Below, in pieces: positions 45,656 to 56,951 of a stretch of 64,000 nt of DNA. Source of the DNA: Camellia lanceoleosa (lineage: Eukaryota; Streptophyta; Magnoliopsida; Ericales; Theaceae); contig CM045763.1 in the NCBI GenBank assembly GCA_025200525.1, positions 61,825,018 through 61,889,017 on the forward strand. Reading direction: 5' to 3'. The notes under the pieces are model-generated. The model ran no database searches. It had not been told where the DNA came from and was given only the letters and a program-made list of their open reading frames with translations. Position 1 is the first letter of the stretch; each line of letters begins with the position of its first letter. The translations under genes were made by a program, and so were the position numbers.

Positions 45656-46281
45656 CGGCTGTGTTTAGTTGTGATTTCAAAATGTTATTCAACGTGATAG
45701 TTTGAGTATGGTGTTTGGATGGAGCTGTGGAATTAATTTTCCACTTGGTAACTCTGCGACTCTGCTCACAAAACCAGGTAGCGTGTTTCAATTTTTTTTT
45801 TTCAAAATAGGACGTCCGGCTGATTGACCGGAATAGTGATTTTTTTTTTTTACAATTTTTTTTTTTTTTTGCAATTGATATATAATCGAAAAAAATATTT
45901 TCTAAAATTTTAAAATTTTTTATGTGCTTTAAAATAATTTTGAGTTGTATGAGTTGTAAATTTTTGTATCAAATTTTAAATGTCACATCAATAATTCCCC
46001 ACTCAAATCAAAGAATAATGATTTGTCCCCCTAAAAATAATCTCCCTAATCCCCCTAATTTCTATTTTTGGAAACTGTTTTCTTTTTCTTTTTTTTTTTA
46101 CTTGATTGGGCATTTCGGGGGATTCGGGGGCCCCCATTTCGGGGGACCCAGCACTGCCCCAAATCAAAACTCTTTACCAAACAAATTTTCTACACTCAAA
46201 TCATAATTCCACAACACACAAACTCAAAATACAACTTATACTCTCAAATCACATTTACAAAACTCTACCAAACGCTACCTA
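45656..46281. mobile_element. hAT-like MITE or small non-autonomous element
   Basis: The left end GGCTGTGTTTAGTTGTGATT and the inverted right end TAGGTAGCGTTTGGTAGAG are related. Internal GGGGGACCCAGCACTGCCCC and GGGGGCCCCCATTTCGGGGG patches (46105-46160) form GC hairpins. Frames at 45922-46376 are by-products. Boundaries are approximate. Confidence 0.4.
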
Positions 46282-46284
46282 AGT

Positions 46285-46745
46285 GTTTGGTTTGGTTTTT
46301 TTTTCAAACTTTTATTTTGAATTTTTTGGTTTTCATGTTGTTTTTTTTTTTTAACAACCCTTTTATTTTTTTTTAGATTCACTTAATTTAATACTTTTGT
46401 ATTTTTTTAATTTTACTTTTAAATTTAGATTCACTTAATTTAAATACACTTAAAAAATAATTTGTTGTGTATTCTTTTTGAAAAAATTTATTAATATTAA
46501 ATAATAATAATAACAAAAAAATATATGATAATAAAAAATTAGTATAGGTTTGAATTTATAAATTTTTTTTACCAATATTTAACTTTTTAATTATATTTAG
46601 ATTATTAAATATTAGATTTTCATGTAAAAGTACAATTTAAATATAAAATATGAAGAAATTTCAATATCTTTAATCAACTGAGAAAATATAAAAAATTAAA
46701 AATTGAAAAAACATATTTAAAAAATAAAATAAACTAAAGTGGTTC
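46285..46745. repeat. Palindromic AT-rich MITE family, diverged copy 5
   Basis: Starts GTGTTTGGTTTGGTTTTTTT and holds AGATTCACTTAATTTA twice; more diverged than copies 1-3. Confidence 0.45.
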
Positions 46746-48376
46746 TTATTTAAAATTTTGACATCATACCTTAATTATTAAAGTATCATGTAAAATATTA
46801 CAATTTATAAAATATAGTTTAAACAAAAATAAAGTGTATGGATATAGCCTGGGATTTTTTAAAATGCAACGCAAATCTCTGTTTTAAAAACGCATGCATT
46901 TTCTTCTATTTAGATTCAAATGAATGTCAATTAAAATTATTCATAGTGATTTGATCCATGATGGATAATTGTAAATATTATGTATGTCAGTATAGCAGCT
47001 GACACAGAAAATAAAAGGAGTCATTTTTTTTTTTATTCTTCAATCATCATTAATGTAAGAAATAGGGAGACGGCTTTTTTTATTTATTATTTTTTTAAGA
47101 AAAGAGAATGTTTGTTTATATTTATATAAAACTATTGAAAGTATATATATATCATTTCTGAGTGTTTATATAAGATTTTTCATAACTTTTAAAAAATATA
47201 GTAAATTTAAGAAGGTAAAATTAAGATTTAAAAAAAAAAAAGAGTAAAAAACATAGTAACCGTCGGGCCAACTCCGACCTATTCAGTCCATCAATATGGA
47301 CGTCCATTTCAGCCCATTGGACTCTCGAGAGAATGCAGTCCAAAACGTAAATTTATAAATGATAAATTATAAATACAACCTTAAAGTTTAATTAAAATAC
47401 GAATCGCTCTCTATAGTTTTGAAAATTATATTTTATTCCTAAAGTTTCTAATTTCATAGTAAATTGTCTCTTTTATTAATAAATCATCAAGTCAATTAAT
47501 AATTTTTAATGATGTTAGAAATATGTTTCAATTAATAATTTAAGTAATTTTATTATTATATAAGAGAGCAATTATAAATTTTATTTTTTTAATTAATTAT
47601 GTTAAATAAAAAATTTTAATAAAAAGATATTTATAATTTTTTAAATTATAAAAAATAATTTATATTTTAAACAAATCTCAAAAAATATATTTATAATTTA
47701 TCCACCTATAAAAGTGCTTTTGGTATCTCCTTGAATATAACTTTTAAAATCCTCTCAAAATATCTGACGAACCAAGAAGAGTCGTGTCAACATAAAGCTA
47801 CAAGAGCGTCTGAAAATGCTTAAGCTCTTGTAGTGAATGCAACTGGATCTGGAACACAGAGCATCTGAAAATGCTTAAGCTATTGTACTGAGTGCTGAAG
47901 AGGTGAAAGATGATGTCTAAAAATTGATACCGTGTATTTATTCACGAGGTGAGTTTTTTTGTTTTGTTTATATAGAATGGAAGGAAATTGAACTAAACAA
48001 AATATATTACTTGGGTTGTGAACAACAACTCACAATTTGTAGTCCAATATCTTCCGCATATTTTCATTGGATTCTTGGTCTTCTTGATCTGCTTATCATT
48101 TGGTTTATTTGTATATGGAGCATTTTGCCTAGTCATGGATTATGGATATACTTGAGGACTAGCATTGGATTTAAAACCCTAGTTTACCTTGATTCTTGTG
48201 CCCTTTTCCAAATGGTTTGGTTTGTTTTTCTACTAGGATTGGAATCAATTTGATTCTGTTGGGATTATGGAAAATTAGTATTGAATCGAACATTTCAATT
48301 TTGTTGATTGACAAATCAAAACTGACCTTGGGTTAATTTAACTGAATATTAGGTTTTTGAGTTTAATTTAATTTTA
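46746..48376. other. Mostly gene-free, with a possible captured transcript scrap
   Basis: At 47785-47900 GCGTCTGAAAATGCTTAAGC followed by TCTTGTA is imperfectly duplicated (47806 and 47867). The following TTCACGAGGTGAGTTTTT at 47940 looks like an exon end with a donor. No protein is recognised, and the frame at 47924-48253 is unremarkable. The rest is AT-rich. Confidence 0.35.
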
Positions 48377-48640
48377 GGGTAAACTACCGTCTTAATAGTT
48401 GGACTTAATTCGCATCAAGTCTTATTAAAAATAACTCTTGATAAAATTGTCGCTAAAAATAATTTTTTTGTCACAATTTTTTATATATGCGTTAAAAATT
48501 GACAATTAGTGACTTTTTTTATGATTTTTATAAATTGTTGCTAAAACTTACGATTAGTGACTTTTTTTTTATGACAAATTTTTTTCATAGGACTTGTTAG
48601 ATAATAAATTCACTTATTAGGACTTACACGTAACTATCCC
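48377..48640. mobile_element. MITE copy 3, inverted relative to copies 1 and 2
   Basis: It begins GGGTAAACTACCGTC and ends ACGTAACTATCCC, giving short imperfect terminal inverted repeats (GGGTAAACTAC / GGGATAGTTAC). The interior is the inverse of 9641-10080 and 20333-20745, with about 100 bp missing. Confidence 0.65.
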
Positions 48641-49099
48641 ATTATTTTAAATTTTTGAGCTGGAAAAATAAATAAATAAAATAAAAATAAAAGAGAACAA
48701 ATTAAGTTCAAAATTTGAAAAGGAAATAAATTGAAAGCCTAAACACCTTTTCTTTTTTCTCTTCTTTTTTTCCCCTTAGAATTGCACCCTTCTTTTTGAA
48801 GTACAACTAAAAGCCAATGACAATCAACCTAGGTTAATTCGGTCCACATGAGTATTTGCATATCAATAAGAAGTCAGGGTCTTTATTTATTTATTTATTT
48901 ATTTTAGAAAAGTTATAGCGTAATTATATTAAAATAAAAATTAACATCATATAGAATAACAAAAAGAAAGAGAACGAAGCTTCAAAGATCAAACAAGAAA
49001 TCCGAAAAACAAATTAGTTAGGTCAATGGTTAAATCTCCTCTCCCTTGCTAAAAAAATAAAAAATAACATTTCAACGGGACAATTAAAAAATAATTGCA
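48641..49099. other. Gene-free AT-rich stretch
   Basis: Nothing supported beyond a short TTTA microsatellite at 48882-48904. Confidence 0.5.
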
Positions 49100-49985
49100 G
49101 GGCATGTACCAATAAATCCTAAATCTGTATCTTGTAACCCATTTAGTCCTATGAATTTTCTTATGAACCGTTAGGTCCTATCCCAATATTAATGACCATT
49201 GAACATCATCGACATCAAATCATCAACATTAAACATCATCAAACATTAAACATTAAACATCATTATCAACATTAAACAATAAACATCATCAAACATTAAA
49301 CAATAAACATCATCAAACATTAAACATTAAAGCCATGGCCCGTCATCTCTATCACCGCCCCCAAACCCCTCAATCCTATTCCTGAGATTTGTTCCATCAC
49401 ACCACTGCAATGAGTCGTTTCAACGTTATTAAATATACTTTATCTATGTGTATCTATCTGGAAAGCCTAAGGCCCAATTATGAACCCCAAATTCATTGCT
49501 TTAAAAAATATATAAACCCCCCCCCCCCCCTAATTTTTTCTGTTGCTTCCTCTCTCGATCGATCTCTCCTTCCAGTGAGGTATGGACGAGTTCAGAGCAG
49601 GGTTTCTGGTATGGAAGCGGCGACCGGCGGCTTCAGATTGTGAGCGGGAAAAGCTTTAGCGGCGCCAATCAGACGTACATGCCTCGATCGCAGGCCGACC
49701 GCCTCGCGTGAATGGGACGAGTCAGAGCTCGGCTTCTACGGCTGCGCCGGCGTCGAAGCCGTGGGGATTCAACGATCAAGAGATGAAGAGACGTTGATCT
49801 AGAAATTGATGATGTTCACATATGTTTTTTTTATGATTTTTTGTTAATGTTGATAATGTAGTTAATGTTTTGATGATGTTAATAATGTTGTTGATGTAGA
49901 TAGTGGGACTAAATGGTGCATAAGAAAATTTATAGGACTAAATGGTTCAACTTTCTATCATATAGGATTTACTGGTAATTTTTCC
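49100..49985. mobile_element. MULE E: small non-autonomous Mutator-like element
   Basis: The left end (GGGCATGTACCAATAAATCC, then CCATTTAGTCCTATGAATTT) pairs with the inverted right end (GGAAAAATTACCAGTAAATC, then CCATTTAGTCCTATAAATTT) over about 80 bp. This is the best-preserved TIR pair of the family. Inside, ATC/AAC microsatellite arms (49200-49330; 49845-49905, inverted) surround a GC-rich patch (49330-49800). That patch, with a TCTCTCGATCGATCTCTCC leader and short frame MEAATGGFRL, looks like a captured first exon and leader. A clean 9-bp target duplication is not visible. Confidence 0.7.
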
Positions 49986-50601
49986 AAAATTTTTTAGATG
50001 GACAAGAAAAACGTGTATTTTACAGTGTCATAAAAATGTAAAAAAATTTCAAAAAAATAAAAATAAAAATAGTTCCAGTACCTTGCAAATAATTATTAAA
50101 CTCATCTGATTTAGTCATCAAAACTATAACTACATAAAGCTAGCTGAGATTTCTTTTCTTTTCATTTTTTTAAATAACTTTTTTTTTAGTACATCAAATG
50201 ATCAAACATATGGCATCTCACCAGGATAAGCATTTAATCCAAGGAAAAAACAGCCAGATAATTAAAGGGCTCACTGAGAATGAAAGTATATACTATCACT
50301 TTAGACAGTTAACATTGTTAAATTTGATCAAGCAACAAGGGTTTCTTGTACTCTCGATAGAACAACAATCAATGCATTTTGAAGCAAGCTATTTAGTCTC
50401 TCTCTCTCTCTCAGCACTGTCTTCAATCAACCAATGCTGAACTTCAAAACTAATAAAAAAATTCCAGTAAACAATAGGATGACCCATCACCATCTTTTGA
50501 TCCAGGACAAACCCACAACTTTACAATGAATCAGATTCAGCATTTCTTTTTGTATACCCAAAAACAAAAAAATTGGGATTACCCATTACACCAATATTAC
50601 C
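49986..50601. other. Region downstream of the AKT1-like gene
   Basis: Contains the likely 3' untranslated region of the minus-strand gene (50450-50601). No other gene. Confidence 0.5.
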
Positions 50602-51557
50602 TCAAAGCCCATCATCTTGAAGATCATATTCTTCCAATTCTCCATCACTAGCAAATTTAAGATGATCACCATCCCTAATCATCTGTATATCGTCGATTTC
50701 CGCTCCATCTTTGGTTAGAACTTTAGTGGGAGAGAATCCAAATCTTTTAGCACCAATCTCAAGTGGTTCTTGCAAACTCTGTGGAAGTAGAACAAGCTTT
50801 CCCTTATCATCACCCTTCTCCGGCCAACTAACCGTCACTCTTGCTGGATAATCTTTTCCCAACTCAGCACATTTTGTCTGATTTATAGATAAAAGCAAGG
50901 CATTGGGTCCACCACCACTGCCACCACCGTTGGCCGCTGACATGATCCCAAATAAGGAGTTATGGAAGTTGTTAGTTCTACGTCTCTGGCGAGATTGACT
51001 CCATGACCTGTCTCCTGTTGGGGACCCCACTGCACCTTCCCGAGGCATCATAGGATGGATTGTCGGTTCACTTGTAAATCTCCCCATCATAGGACGAATT
51101 GTCGGTTCACTTGTAAATCTCCCAAGGAACCGCATTTGACACCGGGGTTCCAGGATTGGGACTGCGGTTTGAGTTTTGGCCTCCTTGGTGGATTGGAAAA
51201 GGACATTTATGTCATCGTGTCCTTGTTGGTCAGCTAGATCCCTAGGGGTCCATCCATGGCTGTTCATTTGGTCAATATCAGCTCCTTGGTACAAAAGGAA
51301 TTTGACTATATCGGTGTTTGCTTCACTAACCGCAACATGAAGTGCGGTATTAGATCTGTTGCTGTTGGGAAGCGTGACATCCCCTCTATGACTAACAATT
51401 TCCTTGAGCAAGCCCAAGTTGTTTTGCTCGGCGGCGGTGCAAGAAAATTGACCTACGTCGCCGGAAGATATGGTGGCACCATTATCCGTCAGTAGCTTGA
51501 CCACTTGTTCATGATTAGCCATGATGGCCTCCCATAGTGGTACATTGCCATCTGAAT
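50602..51557 (-). CDS. AKT1-like: AKT1-like terminal exon: last ankyrin repeats and KHA domain
   Basis: Acceptor TGTACAG precedes 51557. The exon opens in the middle of a codon completing DSDGNVPLWEAI. It then carries ankyrin repeats (NTALHVAVSEANTDIVKFLL, then ADIDQMNSHGWTPRDLADQQ) that mediate kinase and phosphatase contacts in AKT1. A linker with a 13-residue tandem duplication (GRFTSEPTIRPMM / GRFTSEPTIHPMM) and a glycine-rich patch follow. The KHA domain (RVTVSWPEKGDDKGKLVLLP to LKFASDGELEEYDLQDDGL) ends at the stop 50602-50604. KHA domains promote channel tetramer clustering. The frame continues open upstream to 51618, but that part is intron. Confidence 0.92.
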
Positions 51558-52781
51558 CTGTACAGATCATGTTGACATAGTTGACAGTTACACGTATGTT
51601 TAATGAAGCTGTTTTCAATCACAATAATTATTTGTGCTTGGTCAAACAATCCCTAAAAATTGCTGTGGTACTTCATTTGAAAAAGAACAAAATGAGTCCA
51701 CAGAACAGAGGCAATTTGACAATTCAGTTAAGAAGCACGGGCATAGACATGATATGGAAAAGTCAACATGTAAATTTTTAAAAAAATGTAAAACATGACA
51801 CATGAAAGAAACATGCAAAATATATAATTTTATATATTTATATGGCTTATAAAGATCATCAATTATTGTGTCATATATATAAATATTTAATTCGAAAATA
51901 ACAATTTTTGAACTCTAATGAATGAGAGAATAGTATAAATTCATGTCATTTTTCTTTTATAATTGGGTTCTAAGTTATTTTATTCTAATTTTCGTGTTTG
52001 TGAAAGCGATAGACACATTTGTTCCCATGTGTCTGATGCATGTTTGAGTCTAGATTTTTTTTATATTAAAAAAAAAAAACAAGTAGCACATGTTTGCATA
52101 TATGTGCGGCTAACAAGCTTTGGAAGTGTCCGATAAATGTCGTGTTGTATCGGTGTTAGGTACAACACACGATCATCTTAGTAGTGTTCGTGTTTCTTAG
52201 CAATCCAACAACACAAGTGATAACTATGGTTTTAAAAATAGTATCAGATGAAGGGAAAGTTCTTAAATATGACGAAAAAAGAGTAAAATGAGAGTCCATG
52301 ATGACAATATGGGGGAAGGTATTGTAGTTGAAAAATAGAAGAGAGAGAAAGTGAACTTAAACAACGGCAAATTGGCAAAATGGGTGTCGGTCCCTATATG
52401 GTAAGATTGACTAATATAATTCAAATGCTTTGATCAGATATCTGAAATCTGAACCAAATAGGAAGAACAATAATTAAGAAAGTCAACAGGAACAGAAAGC
52501 TGTTGACCTATACTTGAGGGAAAGCATATAGTCCCTTTGACTTATCATAAATGTAACCTAACCTATAACAACCTTACGGAGAACCAAACTATCGGAACAA
52601 TTAAAAACAAGGGTTGATTTATACATTATTGATAGTATTTTGTTGAGAAAATTATGGAATGTGTAAAGGCCTTTACGTTATGGTAAACAAGATCCCTTGT
52701 GGATAAGAGTATAACAAGGTCAACTGTATAGATCTAAGAAAAATGTCACTAGATTGCGATACGAATCGTGCAATTACTAGC

Positions 52782-53017
52782 TGTTAGAATAACTGTATAG
52801 AGAAATAGAGAAAGAGAATTGTATGTATATTGATTATTTGAATGTGTTGATTTGTCTCCATTATATAGGAGATTAAAGGGAACAAAGGCATACAGTTGGA
52901 ATCAAACAAAGCATACACATACATAAAAATCTATCTAGTGGATCTAGTGGAACCGAAAGCATACACTAACCTATATATTTAAAGCTATCTAGTGGATGAG
53001 TGGAGTATACACTAATA
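52782..53017 (-). repeat. 3' LTR of the Copia-type element
   Basis: Plus-strand TGTTAGAATAACTG to GTATACACTAATA; the final ATA has replaced the ACA of the partner LTR. Confidence 0.92.
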
Positions 53018-53124
53018 GCCCCCCTCAAACTCAAGAAGGATAAACATTAACCAACTTGAGTTTGGAGAGAGTAACAAAATGGGAAAATAAATTAAAAAAT
53101 AAAATAGGATAGGAGATACTGTAT

Positions 53125-53485
53125 GGTCGTGTCGGACCGTTGTAGGAGCTAATCGGAATCAATATCGAGACAGCTTATGGGGTCATGACGCCTAACCGCT
53201 ACAGGAATTAATGTCGTGGTGGTCATGTCGGACCGTGTAGCAGAACCTTGTGTGGTCGATGTCGCAGCCGTTGTAGGAGCTAACCGGAATCAATGTCGGA
53301 GCGATTTACGGGGTCATCTTGGGACCGATGTAGCAGAACAATCGTGTGGATGTCGCGGTCAGACCGTTGTAGAAGCTAACCGGAATCAATGTCGGGACAG
53401 TTTACGGAGTCATGCCGAACCAATTGTAGAAGCTAACCGGAATCAATGTCGAGACAGTTTACGGGGTCATGCTGGACCGATGTAG
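53125..53485. repeat. Tandem repeat inside the Copia-type element
   Basis: Four copies of a unit of about 55 bp (CCGTTGTAGNAGCTAACCGG, AATCAATGTCGNGACAGTTT, ACGGGGTCATG) at about 53136, 53270, 53363 and 53420, with unequal spacers. The frame at 53216-53485 is its translation. Confidence 0.85.
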
Positions 53486-53726
53486 AGGACACTGTGTGGT
53501 CGTATCAGACCGTTGGTAGAAACTTTGGTGGTTCACCAAGGGACGACTTAGGAAGTGCACCATGAGGTGGCTTGGGTGGTTCGCATGGTGTGTAACCATG
53601 CTCACCATGATATATGTATAAGACTCCCCTGCAAACTCAAATAGGTTTGAAGATAGAAACCTATCTGAGGTTGAAACAAAGGGATTGACAGAGGCGAGCA
53701 GAATGGCTCAACACAGAGTGAAGAAG

Positions 53727-53760
<34 letters not shown>

Positions 53761-53834
53761 AAATGGTAGAAAGCTTTTTTTTTTTTTAATCGTCCATGTG
53801 CCTTGTGTAAGATATTATAATATATATATATATA
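53727..53834. repeat. Poly-T runs and an AT microsatellite
   Basis: A T run of about 27 bases near 53727-53753, a second T run near 53775-53788, and (AT)n at 53820-53834. Confidence 0.8.
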
Positions 53835-54905
53835 TATTAGTATTGGTGGAATGATGAGGATAAGGTGGTGTGGTGATAGTCTTAAGCAGACGAGGGGAAT
53901 GGGGATAGAATATTATTATTGTTGTAAGTGGGTTCAAAAGTAGTGGACAATTATTTTAAAAAGAGAGTGCATGTGGAGGGAATAATGGCCAATCTCTCTC
54001 TCTCTGGTCGAATATAATAAAATGGCACCAGGGCAATAAAAAAGAAGAAAAAAAAAGAAAGAGCAAGTAGGTTGAAGGATGACGGATGGCAGCTGTGAGG
54101 ATAACTTCCAACGACACGCTTTTCGGGTTTAGGTCTCACACCGCTGCTAAAAGTTGATAGGGCGGTGCAAAACATGAACCAGATGAGAAGGATGATGCTA
54201 GAAAGGTGGTGGTTGCAGAGGAAGTGAAGACAGTCGAAGGCGACACTGTTTTCTGCTAACACAAGGAGATTGTTGATGATGATGACTCCATTGACGACCT
54301 TCCTAACAAGCGCCGATCTCTCAGTAACTTGTTCAAGGAGTAGGCTTAGCACGACACTGAGTAAGGAGTCCGAGCTCTTTCGGGAGGTACCCGGCGATGT
54401 CGCCGTGGTTGAGATCGATGCCAGCGATGGTCAAGGTCGAGGAGTTGTCCGAGAGAGCTTGTGTTCATGCATGTGTATCTGTGTGATCTATCCGAGAGGG
54501 AGAGAGATGAAGATATGATCTGTTGGGTGTTGCAGAGACCGAAGAGAGAGTTGTAGAGAGAGAGAGAGAGTTGAATGTGGTGTGTGTGGAGAGAGGATTG
54601 TTCCTCAGTTCAGCAATGATACGTAGATGGCTAGGCTCTACGTTGCTATGAGCCTCTTCCTAGTCTAGAGAGAGAAGAATGATATTCCTGGATGTGGGAT
54701 TTGGGTTGTGGAGTTCCGGAGGTGACCAAGATGAATGATGGTCATGATGGTCTAATCTTGAAGGTGAATGTTGAATTGGGTTTTGTAGCAACAGAGTTCT
54801 GCTATGGAATTTGTGGCAGCGGAGTGAAGGTATGTGTACAAGTCCGGTGGGTGGCCAAGACGAGACTGCCGCTCGCCGGTGAAGCGAAATTATTAGGTTC
54901 TTAAC

Positions 54906-54921
54906 CTAGCTCTGATACCAT
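54906..54921 (-). other. Primer-binding site of the Copia-type element
   Basis: TGGTATCAGAGCTAGG on the minus strand. It matches the usual plant Copia primer site TGGTATCAGAGC and shares its first bases with the LTR junction. Confidence 0.85.
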
Positions 54922-55156
54922 GTTAGAATAACTGTATAGAGAAATAGAGAAAGAGAATTGTATGTATATTGATTATTTGAATGTGTTGATTTGTCTCCAT
55001 TATATAGGAGATTAAAGGGAACAAAGGCATACAGCTGGAATCATACAAAGCATACACATACATAAAAATCTATCTAGTGGATCTATTGGAACCGAAAGCA
55101 TACACTAACCTATATATTTAAAGCTATCTAGTGGATGAGTGGAGTATACACTAACA
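54921..55156 (-). repeat. 5' LTR of the Copia-type element
   Basis: Plus-strand TGTTAGAATAACTG to GTATACACTAACA, 236 bp, intact TG...CA ends. Confidence 0.93.
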
Positions 55157-55906
55157 CTAGCCAAAGAAGAAAAGAGCAAACTGAGATGCTTGATTTGGAA
55201 AGTACAGTATATGACTGAACTATTTTAGTATTTTCAAAAAACAGATTATGAAAACAAAACCAAATAGAGTGAAAAAGAAGACAGTGGAGGATGTCAAACA
55301 ACAGGATGACATATCAGATGATGCAAGCGAAACACATGTTTTTGTACTACAACAATGTCAATTTGTATTACAACTAATTCAAACAAATAGTGATATACAT
55401 TAAACCTATTTTTCTATGTTTGGTTTGGATGGGTGGGAATGGGCGGAGCATGGCACATGTCGATGTGTTTCTAATACTGGAAATTTCATCTGACATCATA
55501 ACTTTCACAGTGACAGAAAAGGCAAAGTTCCAATCCCTAAATATTTCAATACATTTGAATCATTGTTTATATATATATTAGAAAGGGAAAATAATTTTTG
55601 TTTGACAATAGTTGTTTTGAGTGCTAAACAAAGATATTTGGAGGCCGGCAATTGTTTAGAGCTTGAATAAAAACACAAAGATAATCAAACGATCAGAGTT
55701 TGCAATTGGATAATTGGCACGAGGATGTACACATAGAAGATTTCCAATAATTGAAGCAGCATGGTGGAATCCCAACATATTATTTAGAGAAACAACACCG
55801 ATGACCTAATTGAGTCTATGAGGAAAGAACTAAAGCAAAGAATAAGAAGTGCTACAAAGCAAAAACAGGATAATCACAATAACTGGCATGAAGGTCAAGA
55901 AAATAC

Positions 55907-55982
55907 CTCTACTATTAGGGTTTGCTCCGTAATCTAGCAGGAGAAGCACACAATTCTCGCTTCCTTTAGATGCTGCTATGTG
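55907..55982 (-). CDS. AKT1-like: AKT1-like exon: ankyrin repeat
   Basis: 76 bp between acceptor AAATCAG and donor GTATTT. It encodes HIAASKGSENCVLLLLDYGA and NPNSR, a typical ankyrin helix-turn-helix. It joins in frame to 51557. Confidence 0.9.
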
Positions 55983-56079
55983 CTGATTTATCAGAAAACA
56001 CATGAAAATTAGGATGAATGCATTTTTGGAAATTGATGTTGTAACAAAATGGGAAAAAAAGGGGGCGACATATACACAC

Positions 56080-56274
56080 CAATGTTGTCCTCCCATTGTT
56101 GTCGGATTCATTTGGATCCAGACCCCGTTTCAACAATTGATGCAACAATAAGTCATCTCCCCTAAGTGCAGCAAAACATAGGCTGAGCGGTAGGTCCATT
56201 CTACCATGAGCAAGCATGTTCTCTGTCTCAAGCAAAACTTCCTCCATAATCGGGTCCTTTGCTTCTTTCAAATG
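56080..56274 (-). CDS. AKT1-like: AKT1-like exon: linker and first ankyrin repeat
   Basis: 195 bp from acceptor GGGTAG to donor GTGTGT. It encodes HLKEAKDPIMEEVLLETENM, then LCFAALRGDDLLLHQLLKRG and LDPNESDNNGRTTL. The start of ankyrin repeats after the nucleotide-binding fold matches AKT1-class channels. Confidence 0.9.
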
Positions 56275-56454
56275 CTACCCCACCACAAAAGACAAGGAAA
56301 ATAATTATTGCATATGACATTACAATTATGTCTAAAGGTAAAATAATAAAACATGTTTTTACACCAATGTATTCAACTGTCCTTGAACTGTATTTAACCA
56401 AATATGGGAAATCTATAAAGATTTCAGATATGGAAAGGAAGTGAAAGGCTGAAA

Positions 56455-56845
56455 AGCATAGGGTTTGTTTGGTTTGATTTTTGGACTTCTTGTTTTTCGT
56501 TTTTTTTTTTTTAAGGAACTTTTTTCTTATTTTAATCAATATTTTTAACTCTTTAGATGCACCTTCAAAGTAAAGTATATGCAAAACAATCTAGACAAAA
56601 AAAATCATTTAAGGCAAAAAAAATATGGAAATGTGCTTTTTTTAAATATAAAAAAAAATTCTCATCTTCAGCGATTTTTTTTTTATTATTATTATTTTTT
56701 TCTCCTTCTACTTTTTAGAACTAAAATGTGAAGAAAATTGACTAAAATATGAAAAAAAAAAAAAAAAGGTTCAATAAAAAAAAAAAGCAAAAAAACAAGA
56801 AGTCAGAAAGAAATTTTGAAAAATGAAACCAAACAATACTGGAAG
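56455..56845. repeat. Palindromic AT-rich MITE family, copy 6, in an AKT1-like intron
   Basis: Starts GGGTTTGTTTGGTTTGATTT and ends TGAAACCAAACAATACTGG; same family as 15915-16355, with the TTTAGATGCACCTT block retained. Confidence 0.6.
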
Positions 56846-56951
56846 TTTTCATTAAATGTAACTTAGATAAATATAAAATCCTAACTGTATAAATAGGTTA
56901 TGCTTTTACCCATTTGATAAAAATCTATAGGGGTATATCAGATTTGCGAAC

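Larger units (their letters stand above)
52777..55161 (-). mobile_element. Non-autonomous Copia-type LTR element in the AKT1-like intron
   Basis: LTRs 52782-53017 and 54921-55156 (236 bp each) differ at about four sites. A 5-bp duplication CTAGC (52777-52781 and 55157-55161) flanks the element. On the minus strand the primer-binding site TGGTATCAGAGCTAGG (54906-54921), matching initiator tRNA-Met, lies next to the right LTR. A purine tract TTTGAGGGGGGC lies next to the left LTR. This primer is standard for plant Copia elements. The 1.9 kb interior has no gag or pol. It consists of a 55-bp tandem repeat (53125-53480), long poly-T runs and pieces of ordinary DNA, so it depends on helper proteins (LARD/TRIM-like). 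It lies in the same orientation as the host gene and inserted recently. Confidence 0.9.
51558..55906 (-). other. Large intron of the AKT1-like gene
   Basis: 4.35 kb from donor GTATTT at 55906 to the acceptor at 51558. It holds the Copia-type element 52782-55156; removing that leaves about 2 kb. Confidence 0.8.

Noticed and set aside
51558..51618. Upstream extension of the AKT1-like terminal exon frame
   Set aside because: The frame is open, but the acceptor TGTACAG at 51558 and the in-frame join to the 55907-55982 exon show it is intron.
53216..53485. Frame with repeated ANRNQCR motifs
   Set aside because: By-product of a 55-bp tandem repeat in the Copia-type element.
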